Positions 55,304-64,000 of a DNA stretch of 64,000 nt are shown here, piece by piece; within the stretch, counting starts at the first letter, position 1, and every line of letters starts with the position of its first letter. The notes beneath the pieces are model-generated. The model had not been told where the DNA came from and did no database searches. It saw nothing but the letters and a program-made list of their open reading frames with translations. The stretch covers positions 1 to 64,000 of the forward strand of contig JAJAGP010003143.1 in assembly GCA_025084515.1 (NCBI GenBank), written 5' to 3'. A program made the translations under genes and the position numbers. The stretch is from Ancistrus triradiatus (lineage: Eukaryota; Chordata; Actinopteri; Siluriformes; Loricariidae).

Positions 55304-55611
55304 GAGCACCTGAAGGAGAAGCTAGGGCCCTTGAATGGATTCTCTGCAGCTGTGACAGACTGTATTTAAGTAGGGCCCTAGCTCACAGACTTTGCAGGGA
55401 ATAATGTTTGTCCTAATACTCCTTCGTCATGTTTTGCTTGGCGGTACTACCTCTTTTGAGGACTTGTGTTTGCTCTCGTGTCTGTGCTAGATATTCGTTC
55501 GCTTTGGATTGCTTGTTTTGCAGTAAGCCCGCTTTAGCCTTGCCACAGTCTGTTTGTTTATGCTCGTTTTTTTTTCGGTTTAATAAAAATCCTACTCATT
55601 GATTAGATCAC
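55304..55611 (+). repeat. Right LTR-like direct repeat
   Basis: Same blocks as the left repeat: CTGAAGGAGAAGCTAGGG, TGTATTTAAGTAGGGCCC, GTAAGCCCGCTTTAGCC, GGTTTAATAAAAATCCTACT and GATTAGATCAC. It may extend to about 55655 (TTGACACATGTAACA). It has about 50 bp missing from the left repeat. Confidence 0.65.
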
Positions 55612-55687
55612 CTACACTCGTCTCCTTACCTCAAAATACCCCACAGTCTTGACACATGTAACAATATAATATTTTTACATATGTATA

Positions 55688-57137
55688 CAGTGGGGCAAAA
55701 AAGTATTTAGTCAGCCACTGATTGTGCAATTTCTCCTACTTAGAAAGATGAGAGGTCTGTAATTTTCATCATAGGTACACTTCAACTATAAGAGACACAA
55801 TGAGAAAAAAAATCCAGGAAATCACATTGTAGGATTTTAAACTAATTTAATTGTAAATTATGATGGAAAATAAGTATTTGGTCAGTATCAAAAGTTCAAC
55901 TCAATAATTTGTAACATAACCGTTGTTGCCAATGACAGAGGTCAAACGTTTCCTGTAAGTCTTCACCAGGTTTGCACAAACTGTAACTGGTATTTTGGCC
56001 CATTCCTCCATGCAGATCTCCTCTAGAGCAGTGATGCTTTAGGGCAACCCGGACTTTCAACTCCCTCCACAAATTTTCTATGGGGTTGAGGTCTGGAGAC
56101 TGGCTAGGCCACTCCAGGACCTTGAAATGCTTTTTACGGAGCCACTGCTTCGTTGCCCGAACAATGTGTTTGGGATCATTGTCAAGCTGGAAGACCCAGC
56201 CACATTCCATCGTCAATGCTCTCACTGATGGAAGGAGGTTTTGGCTTAAAATCTCATGATACATGGCCCTGTTCATTCTTCTCTTAACACGGATCAGTCG
56301 TCCTGTCCCCTTTGCAGAAAAACAGCCCCAAAGCATGATGTTTCCACCTCCATGCTTCACAGTAGGTATGGGTGCAAAATCAGCATTCTTTTTCCTCCAA
56401 ACATGATGAGTTGAGTTTTTACCAAAAGTTCTATTTTGGTTTCATCTGACCACATGATATTCTCCCAATCCTCTTCTGGATCATCCATATGCTCTCTGGC
56501 AAACTTCAGATGGGCCTGGACATGTACTGGCTTGAGCAGGGGGACACGAGTCTTAGTCCCTCTCGGCGTAGTGTTACTGATGGTAGCCTTGTTACTTTAG
56601 TCCCAGCTCTCTGCAGGTCATTCATCAGGTCCCTCCGTGTAGTTCTGGGATTTTTGCTAACCGTTCTCATGATCATTTTGACCCCACAGGATGAGATCTT
56701 GCGTGGGACCCCAGATCAAGGTAGATTATCAATAATCTTGTATGTCTTCCTTTTTCTTACAATTGCTCCCACAGTTGATTTATTCACACCAACCTGCTGT
56801 CCTATTGTAGATTCACTCTTCCCAGCCTGGTGCAGGTCTACAATTTTGTTCCTGGTGTCTTTCGACAGCTCTTTGGTCTTGGCCATGGTTGAGTTTGGAG
56901 TTTGACTGTTATACGTCTGTGAGAGCCAGAAATCCTGCTTGTTTGTGGGTGACCAAATACTTATTTTTCACTATGATTTACAATTAAATCTTTAAAAATC
57001 CTACAATGTGATTTCCTGCATTTTTTGTCTCTCATAGTTGAAGTGTACCTATGATGAAAATTACAGATCCCTCTCATCTTTCTAAGTAGAAGAACTTTCA
57101 CAATCACTGGCTGACTAAATGCTTTTTTGCCCCACTG
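55688..57137 (-). mobile_element. Tc1-like transposon, family A copy 2
   Basis: 1450 bp. The left end CAGTGGGGCAAAAAAGTATT follows TA (55686-55687). The right end CTTTTTTGCCCCACTG is followed by TC, probably a mutated TA. It sits just beyond the right LTR-like repeat. It is shorter than A1, in part because of a deletion between the transposase start and the right arm. Confidence 0.9.
55896..56886 (-). pseudogene. Tc1-like transposase, broken (copy A2)
   Basis: The start is the MAKTKELSKDTR methionine at 56886. The DNA-binding half is present but a frameshift near 56600 and small deletions break it. The catalytic half is open at 56360-55896: KHGGGNIMLWGCFSAKGTG, MECGWVFQLDNDPKHIVRA (second Asp kept), KQWLRKKHFKVLEWP and SPDLNPIENLWRELK (Glu kept). 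The WSD segment (first Asp) near 56455 is in another frame. This copy keeps the segment after DPKH that A1 lost. Inactive. Confidence 0.85.
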
Positions 57138-58621
57138 TCTTTATATATTATTTCAGGCACCCCCTCAGTCTCGGTGCCGATGTCCCAGTGATGAGACATA
57201 CTGAAACTGCATTCACCTCATTGGCTATGAAGTTTTTTTTTTTTTTCACTTATTTCATGTCTTTATTTCACTTATGTTTTATTTATTTATTTGTATGTAT
57301 TGATTATTATTATTGTATTATGTTCCTTTGCTTTAATCATGCTTTTAATCAATACTTACATACCAGTGTATGCGTAAAATTCAAATCATTTGTAAGTTGG
57401 GAATGGATTAATCCTATTTAAATTACATCTTATGGGAAAATTTGATTTAACAATGTGATTAAAAAAATATTCAGTTATTTTACTCTGCTTGTTTCTGCGT
57501 GGAATTAATAAAGCAAGACTTACTGAATCACTGACAGCCTGACCACTGGGGAGTAAGCTTCCACTGGTGAGCCCATTTCAATGTATGCACTTGATAATAT
57601 AATCAATGAATGTCAAATTGCCTGCTGTGAGGGAAAATGATTGTTTATTTTAAATTAATATTGATGTGTTACCAAGTTTGGTTCATAATTTGGTTGTCCA
57701 AGTCCAATTTTCAGGGGACTTGGTGAATATTGCCTACGGCACCAAAAGTGCTGCCATCCCTGAATCTAAATGATGTAAATTCCTCTAGAAACACTTATTT
57801 TAAGAAGAAGTACAAGACAAGATTCAAGTACCTCTTGGATTTTGTATTTAGACATATATTTCTCACTGAGAACTTATATGGTACATCAGGCCCAATGTGC
57901 ACACATATTAAATTATGGATTTTTATTGGGTGAAATGAACCTTGAAAGAGGAACCTGGGGAACATGACACAATAAAAGAGAGCACTTTTATTTATAGTGT
58001 TAATACAGATCAGTGCTCAGCACTCTCACCCTCTGGAGTAGATCCAAAAACTGGCTCATAATGGTGTAATGACAGTACTGATGAGACTGGAGACCACACG
58101 CAGGTTCTGCTGTCAGAAATGAGCCCAGGTTTTTCAGATCAGCAAGCACTTTATATTGTAGCACCACCATGCTGCCACTAAGTAAGGTCATAACCCTCAG
58201 TTCATATGACTATGATGTTCAGTACATCACTTTTGCATAATGACGTGTGTGAAATGCTGTAAATGTTATCAGTTATCGTTGTGGGTTTGCCAGTTACTAG
58301 ACAACAAGGGCTTACTCAAATGCCTTGTCATTTTCTATTGAAATGTACAAGCTTGTGACACATTTGAAAAAAACATGAACAATTATAAAGCTCTGTGATT
58401 GTGCTCATGGTCCTTGTTCACTTGCCCCCCACAAACATGAGCCACTGCAAATCAATATGGTTCTAACTGATAATATGATTAATAACAAAGAGCATTTATA
58501 TCCTGGTGAAAATGGTATATTCAAGTATAGCAATCCACAAGGTGTCACAGCAGAAGGGAATGATGTAAATCATATGTTGTGGCCCTCGGGATGACTATAA
58601 CGTAACCCAGTTGTACACCTA
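57138..58621. other. No gene recognised
   Basis: AT-rich spacer with no domain or terminus recognised. Confidence 0.45.
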
Positions 58622-58737
58622 GAGTGGGGCAAAAAAGTATTTAGTCAGCCACTGATTGTGCAAGTTCTCCTACTTAGAAAGATGAGAGAGGTCTGAAATT
58701 TTCATCATAGGTACACTTAAACTATTTTAAAGCAATG

Positions 58738-58850
58738 AAATGTTTTAAAAATTCTACAGTGTGATTTCCTGGATTTTTCTCATTTTATCTCTCATACAAA
58801 ATGAGAAAAAATCCAGGAAATCACAGTGTAGACATTTTAAAACATTTAAT
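58738..58850. repeat. Hairpin inside the left arm of A3
   Basis: AAATGTTTTAAAAATTCTAC, AGTGTGATTTCCTGG and ATTTTTCTCATTTT are followed after a short loop (CTCTCATAC) by their reverse complement, ending TTTTAAAACATTTA. Arms are about 50 bp. The first arm is an extra, inverted copy of subterminal sequence that A1 and A2 have only once at this end. Confidence 0.8.
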
Positions 58851-58959
58851 TGTAAATCATTGTGGAAAATAAGCATTTGGTCAATAGCAAAAGTTCAACT
58901 CAATTCTCAATAAAACATAACCTTTGTTGGCAATGACAGTGGTCAAACATCTTCACCAG

Positions 58960-59817
58960 GTTTGCACACACTGTAGATGGTATTTTTGCTCATTCCTCTA
59001 TGCAGATCTTCTCTAGAGCAGTGATGTTTTGAGGCAACACGGACTTTCAACTCCCTCCACAAATTTTCTATGGGGTTGAGGTCTGGAGACTGGCTAGGCC
59101 ACTCCAGGACCTTGAAATGCTTTTTACGGAGCCACTTCTTTGTTGCCTCCTTTGTTTGGGATCACTGTAATGCTGGAAGACCCAGCCACGGTCCATCTTC
59201 AATGCTCTCACTGATGGAAGGAGGTTTTGGCTTCAAATCTCATGATTACATGGCCCCGTTCATTCATCTCTAACACGGATCAGTCATCCTGTTCCTTTGC
59301 AGAAAACAGCCCCAAAGCATGATGTTTTCCACCCCCATGCTTCACAGTAGGTAGGTGTTTCTGGGGATGGACTCAGCGTCCTTTTTCCTCAAGTTGAGTT
59401 TTTACCCAAAAAAGTTCTTATTTTGGTTTCATCGACCACATGATATTCTCCCAATCCTCTTCTGGATCATCCATATGCTCTCTGGCAAACTTCAGATGGG
59501 CCTGGACATGTACTGGCTTAAGCAGGGGGACACACCTGGCACTGCAGGATCTGAGACCCTCTCGGTATAGTGTGTTACTGATGGTATCAGATCATTCTCA
59601 TGATCATTTTGACCCCATGGGATGAGATCTTGCGTGGGGCCCCAGATCGAGGGCGATTATCAATGGTCTTGTATGTTTTCCATTTTCTTACAGTTGCTCC
59701 CACAGTTGATTTATTCACACCAATCTGCTTGTCTATTGTAGATTCACTCTTCCCAGCCTGTTGCAGGTCTACAATATTCATCCTGGTGTCTTTCAACAGC
59801 TCTTTGGTCTTGGCCAT
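58960..59817 (-). pseudogene. Tc1-like transposase, broken (copy A3)
   Basis: The start is MAKTKELLKDTRMN at 59817. The open frame to 59587 covers the first HTH (STIDKQIGVNKSTVG), the basic patch (RPRSGAPRKISSHG) and stops where about 60 bp are missing relative to A1. Downstream, the region with WSD lies near 59430-59460 in another frame. The GGG..MLWGCF block is damaged near 59300. The second Asp region is near 59170 and LEWPSQSPDLNPIENLW is at about 59060-59110, nucleotides well preserved but frame broken. Inactive. Confidence 0.85.
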
Positions 59818-60165
59818 GGTTGAGTTTGGAGTCTGACTGTTTGAGGCTGTGGACAGGTTTCTTTTACACAGATAACAAGGTCAAACGTGCCATTAATGCA
59901 GGTAACGAGTGGAGGACAGAAGACCTTCTTAAAGAAGGTCTGTGAGAGCCAGAAATCTTGCTTGTTCGTGGGTGACCACACTTATTTTTCACCATGATTT
60001 ACAATTAAATGTTTTAAAAATCCTACAATGTGATTTCCTGGATTTTTTCTGGATTTTTTGTCTCTCATAGTTGAAGTGTACCTATGGTGAAAATGACAGA
60101 CCTCTAAGTAGGAGAACTTGCAGAATCAGTGGCTGACTAAATACTACATTTTTTGCCCCACTGTA

Positions 60166-60861
60166 TGTGAGATTTGGGATAATTGTGCTAGGCAGTGATA
60201 GCAGTGAAACACCAACTAAATGTGTTCTATGTCCTTTGAAAAACTGTTGTTCCATTTCCCAAGTACAGAGACTTAAATATATGCCAAGGTGCATTTAAAG
60301 CTATTCTGGTGGCTTTTGGTGAGCCAATACCCAAGACACTGTTTTTTCTAGTGTGTATCATTTTTGCCTATCCCTGGAGCTAAACACTCCTAACCTTCGC
60401 ACTACTGCACAAGGGCATTCCTTCATTTTGATCATAAGACAACTTAAAATGGAAAACTATGGAAATTTATGAGGGCATTATGCTACATTAAAGAGTGGTT
60501 GCTCTTGTATAATCCTATGGAAGCATGCTACTTGACCTCCCTGAGAAATATGCCAGCTCTATTTAACTGACCGTGTCACCCAAAGTGCCCAAAGCCTCCT
60601 CAACCATGACTTTGTTTTCGTTATGTCTCCTTTAGTCCACATGACTACCACTAACACGACAAAGTCAAAAGTGTGCATAAATCTTTATAGTCTTCGGAAT
60701 GTATTAACCTCAGTGGCTAGGATAGTGCACTGAGTAAGAGAGGAAGGATCTGAATGCTGATTTGATGCTGCGTTACTTTTAATCTTCATGCTGCGCGTTG
60801 TAGTGCTTTACTGCTTTTAAAATACACCATTATGCATAGTAAATAACAATTGACCTAATGA
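60166..60861. other. No gene recognised
   Basis: Spacer without recognised features. Confidence 0.45.
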
Positions 60862-60970
60862 ATGTCAGTAGCCTTGCTCAAGGGCCAGACAGTGGCAGTT
60901 TGGCAAAGCTAAGATTTGGGACCCACAGCCTTGTAATTAGTAATCCAGAACATTAGCTGTGAGGTCACAC
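60862..60970 (+). repeat. Family L repeat fragment
   Basis: GTAGCCTTGCTCAAGGGCC, CAGACAGTGGCAGTTTGGC and GATTTGGGACCCACAGCC keep the order of the second half of the L copy at 9350. Confidence 0.5.
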
Positions 60971-61028
60971 CTTCACTAATATGTGATATGCCATTGACAT
61001 ACGCAGTATGTTGCTTCAATATTGCATA

Positions 61029-61967
61029 CACTCACCAGCCATTTTATTAGATACACTTTGCTACTGGATTGGACCCCCTTTGCCTTCAGAACTACCATCA
61101 TTCTTCATTGCATAGATTCAACAATGTGCTGGAAGTATTTCTCTGAGATTTTGGTCTAAATTGACATGATAGCATCATGCAGTTGCTGCAAATTTGTCAA
61201 CTGCACATCCATGTGAATCTCCTGTTCTGCCACATCCCAAAGGTATTGAGACTGGTGACTGTAGAGGTTTTTTGAGTGAACTCATGTTCAGTTTGATATG
61301 ATTTGAGCTTTGTGACATGGCATGTTATCCTTCTTGGAAGTAACCAGAAGTACACTGTAGTCACAGAAGGGCTGACATGATCAGCAAAGATACCCAGGTA
61401 GGCTGTGACCTTTAAATGATGCTAAATTGGTATTAAGTCAAAAGTGTGTCAAAAAATATCCCCCTACACCATTAATTGAAATGGGAAATCAAGACTCATC
61501 AGACCAGGCAACATTTTCCAGCATTTTATTGCCAAGTGTTGTCTGCAATTTTTGAGCCAGAGCAAATTGTAGCCTTACTAGCCTATTCTTACACCTGGTG
61601 TGGTCTTCTGCTGCTGTAGCTCAACTGCCTTAAGTTCCAATATATGTGTTCAGAGATGATATTCTACATACCTTAGTTATAAAGAGTGGTTAACTGACTT
61701 TCTATTGCCATTATATTAGCTCAATATAGTCTGGCCATTCTCCACTGACTGTCTGGCATCAACAAGGCATTTTCACAAGAACTATCGCACAGTGGATATT
61801 TTGACTTTTCTGTCCAATCACTGTAAACCCTAGGGATGGCTATGTATGAAAATCCCAGTAGATCAGGAGTTTCTGAAATACTCACCCCAGCCCATCTAGC
61901 ACCAACAACCATGCTTTGTTCAAGGAAACTTCAATTTTTCCACATTCTGATGCTCGGTTTTGAACTT
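61029..61967 (-). mobile_element. Tc1-like transposon, family F copy 2 (right end missing)
   Basis: The left terminus CACTCACCAGCCATTTTATTAG follows TA (61027-61028). The transposase gene follows on minus, and the element stops near 61967, inside the 5' leader, at a TTGAACTTCAG block. The leader and second terminus are missing; a stub of exactly that missing part is at 37835-37910, but far away and probably unrelated in origin. Confidence 0.75.
61080..61912 (-). pseudogene. Tc1-like transposase, degenerate (copy F2)
   Basis: The N-terminal part is readable at 61912-61721: VVGARWAGVSISETPDLLGF (first HTH), RVYSDWTEKSKYP, then CENALLMPDSQWRMARL. Around 61480-61510 the nucleotides encoding the AWSDESRF-type segment are still seen (complement of AGACTCATCAGACCAGGC). 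The second Asp region is lost in a deletion near 61330-61430. The final part (near 61080-61200) is readable only as nucleotides. Inactive. Confidence 0.7.
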
Positions 61968-63357
61968 CAGTTAAGTAAATATTAACAAATAAATAAAATA
62001 TTGAATAAAATAACAAAAATTATGCCTATCGGCATTATATAGTCTGATACACAATGTCACTTTAAGATCTTGAGTCCTTGGTGGGGAAAATCCTTGGTGG
62101 CATGTCGTCCCCAGCCAACAAGAGGAGGGAAGGAATTACTGCCCTCTGTCATGGCCTGGGCATGGTTTGGCTGGAGCTGGTCACAAAAGCAACTTGAGTG
62201 GAGCTGAAATGGAGGAATATCTTGGTGTGTGGAGCTGGAACTGGTACTGGAACACAAGCTCAGAGCACATATTAGAGTAAGCTCAGAGTATATTAACAAG
62301 CTTTAGCTATAGCACTTCTGAAGTAAGTAAATAAGTACTCCATGTTGACACCTCTTCTAACTAGACTGCTGAGCTATTTCAGCCATAAAATCATATAGTC
62401 ACAGAAATCTCCATACATAAGTCTTTTGGTATGGCCAGTTTTGCTGCCAATGGTTCAATGTGACACTTGGGTGGCAAGTCATTATGTCAACTGTCATGTT
62501 AAGTGGTAATGTTATAATAGCATGCACATTTCTGGCTTCAGTTGCAGCACTCTGAGGTGTTAATGAGACCGCAAATGCATTCACTGACCAATTATGCTTC
62601 ACCATCTAGCAGTATAATGAATATATCTGGGTTTGGTGGATAAAGAAGAACATCTCCTGCTCAAATGCATCATAGTAAGTTTGGTCAAGGACAGATAATG
62701 GTCAGGAACTGTTTCATGGTTTGGGCAAAACAAGGCCCATAAAGAAATGGTTTGCTGAGGTTAACAAAGCAAGTTCTTCTAGTCATGTTCCAAAGTCTAC
62801 CTGAAAACCTGCCAAGAGGGGTGAAGGTGTTAAAACAGACACTAGACCAACTCTGTATTTAATGCCCATATGGTTTGGTGTCCACCTACATTGCTTGATC
62901 TTATCTGATCTTCAAGTAGTTTTTGCAAAGTTTTTGAGTTTTTGTGTGTTGTCATTTTCTTGCTGTAGCATGAATACTTCTGCACAAAGATACAAGCATG
63001 CTCTTTTCCATAGACGGATCAGGGCCCCCACTGTATGTTAATATTTCAGAATACTTTTCACTTTGTTCTGAAACTATGACGTATTCTATAAATTGTCCAC
63101 TTCTTAATCTACCTCCTTTGTTTAGCACATCTGGTTTCATCTGAATAAATGCTAATTGTAATTTATGGTAAGAGGTGTTAAATAATAGATTGTTTTTAAT
63201 GGCCTACTGTGTGCAGTCCTGCAGATTTTATGGATTTCATAATCACCACACCACTTAATTCATCCAGCATTTTTGCTTTGTAGCAAGTAAACAAAACACA
63301 GATATGACCGCAAACATGTTTTGTTTAATAGCTTAATTTAAAAAAAGCTTCATGAAG
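61968..63357. other. No gene recognised
   Basis: AT-rich spacer. 62830-62895 faintly recalls the family J terminus at 16240-16350 (CCCATATGGTTTGGTGTCC). Confidence 0.4.
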
Positions 63358-63727
63358 CATACCTCGGTTGGTAGCACTGTCACCCCACAGAGAGAAGGTT
63401 CTGGGTTCAGTTCCCAGGTGGGCAGGCTGGGTCCTTTCTGTGTGGAGTCTACCTGTCCTCCGCTGTGCCCGTGTGGGTTTACTCTAGGTACTCTGGTTTC
63501 CTCCCACATTCCAAAAGACATCCATAATAGATTAATGGGTGTCTCTAAAGTGCCCCTATTGTGTGTATGAGTGTATGAGTGCATGTGCTCTAAGATGGAT
63601 TGTTCCTGTAAGAGAGATCGTCCTGTCTAGGGTTATTCCTGTCTTGCACCCTATGCCTGTGGTTAGGCTCCGGCTCTCCCGCAACCCTGTCCAGGTTCAA
63701 GTGGATAAGAAAATGAATGAATGATAA
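63358..63727 (+). repeat. SINE-like repeat, long copy
   Basis: CTCGGTTGGTAGCACTGTC (A-box region), GGTTCAGTTCCCAGG (B-box region), TCCTTTCTGTGTGGAGTC, CTGGTTTCCTCCCACATTCC and AAAGACATCC. It continues with a 3' part including GGTTAGGCTCCGGCTCTCC and a tail of AATG units (63711-63724). It is a relative of the SINE at 17562 but with a different tail. No target duplication was found. Confidence 0.65.
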
Positions 63728-63884
63728 TTAATATCATATTTCCAGGTCAAGAAGAGGAGAAATATGGAAGCATAAATTAAAAAAAAAATCACAGTTAGTT
63801 CTTTGTTGCTCCTCCTTGGGCAGAATGATTTTCTTCATCAAACTGGTTCCAACTTTTTTAAATAGTGGTTGACTGATCAGATTT
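63728..63884. other. Short spacer
   Basis: Nothing recognised. Confidence 0.5.
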
Positions 63885-64000
63885 GCAGTAGTGCTGAGAA
63901 TGAATGCTGAGTGCACAGTACTGGATCTGTGGTGATCCTGTTGGTGTCCTGATCATTAGAGAACAGAGTAAAGGGACTAACAAAGTATGTAGTGTAGCAC
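63885..64000 (-). mobile_element. Non-autonomous F-related repeat, cut by window end
   Basis: GCAGTAGTGCTGAGAATGAA, GTGGTGATCCTGTTGG, ATCATTAGAGAACAGAG and TAACAAAGTATGTAG match the order in the copy at 13333-13655. The terminus lies beyond the window. Confidence 0.5.

Larger units (their letters stand above)
51038..55611 (+). mobile_element. LTR-like element with Gag-related interior, split by a LINE
   Basis: Direct repeats at 51038-51291 and 55304-55611 bound a Gag-like interior (51292-51737 and 54709-55303) into which a LINE has inserted. Without the LINE the element is about 1.6 kb. There is no protease, reverse transcriptase or integrase of its own, so it would be non-autonomous. The left repeat ends early and joins the middle of the Gag-like frame, so a deletion has removed the leader and Gag start. 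Outer boundaries are uncertain: neither repeat shows a clean TG...CA. Confidence 0.55.
58622..60163 (-). mobile_element. Tc1-like transposon, family A copy 3
   Basis: 1542 bp. The left end is GAGTGGGGCAAAAAAGTATT (first base C to G) after TA at 58620-58621. The right end TTTTTTGCCCCACTG is followed by TA at 60164-60165. The left arm contains a secondary inverted repeat (58738-58850). It is the most diverged of the three family A copies. Confidence 0.9.

Overview
The window looks like teleost fish nuclear DNA, and its content is almost entirely transposable-element remains. The evidence is the repeat content: many Tc1/mariner elements with long inverted termini, a tRNA-headed SINE, a fish-type CR1/L2-superclade LINE, small Ty3-like LTR elements and TA microsatellites. 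The base composition is AT-rich and open frames are short. I cannot fix the species; an ostariophysan such as a catfish is only a guess. I found no host protein-coding exon, rRNA gene or true tRNA gene that I would defend. All recognisable proteins are transposase, reverse transcriptase, endonuclease or Gag-like fragments, nearly all broken. Family letters are local labels.

Layout. 0-9 kb: two copies of a TA-flanked MITE (family H) in opposite orientation around a decayed Tc1 (E); a decayed Tc1 (I) at 5-6 kb; a palindromic-ended MITE at 8.4-9.1 kb. 9-16 kb: a Tc1 fragment (B) interrupted by a fold-back Tc1 relative (C), a non-autonomous relative of family F, and a near-complete Tc1 (A1). 16-22 kb: a SINE with a clear target duplication, and a family K repeat interrupted by a PIF/Harbinger-like MITE. 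22-36 kb: further B, F, K and L copies, one B copy sitting inside an L repeat, and a different Tc1 remnant (M) next to a GC-richer block. 37-43 kb: B, F, G, H and K fragments and a 475-bp fold-back MITE. 43-47 kb: a CpG-richer stretch carrying a compact LTR element with a Gag-like frame and a 27-bp tandem repeat. 47-48.4 kb: a Tc1 (D) in TA-repeat DNA. 51-55.6 kb: an LTR-like, Gag-related element with Ser/Val/Glu/His repeats, split by a 3-kb LINE. 55.7-60.2 kb: Tc1 copies A2 and A3. 61-64 kb: a Tc1 (F2), a SINE relative and a truncated F-related MITE.

The genes do not form a pathway. The working relation is parasitism among elements. Short elements (H, the C MITE, F-related MITEs, the Harbinger MITE) share only termini with autonomous relatives and presumably depended on their transposases. 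Family K ends in the same TTGAC-type tail as the LINE, suggesting it used LINE machinery. Nested insertions give a relative chronology: L before B2, K before Harbinger, the Gag-like element before the LINE, and the B fragment before C. No known or new host defence or metabolic system is visible.
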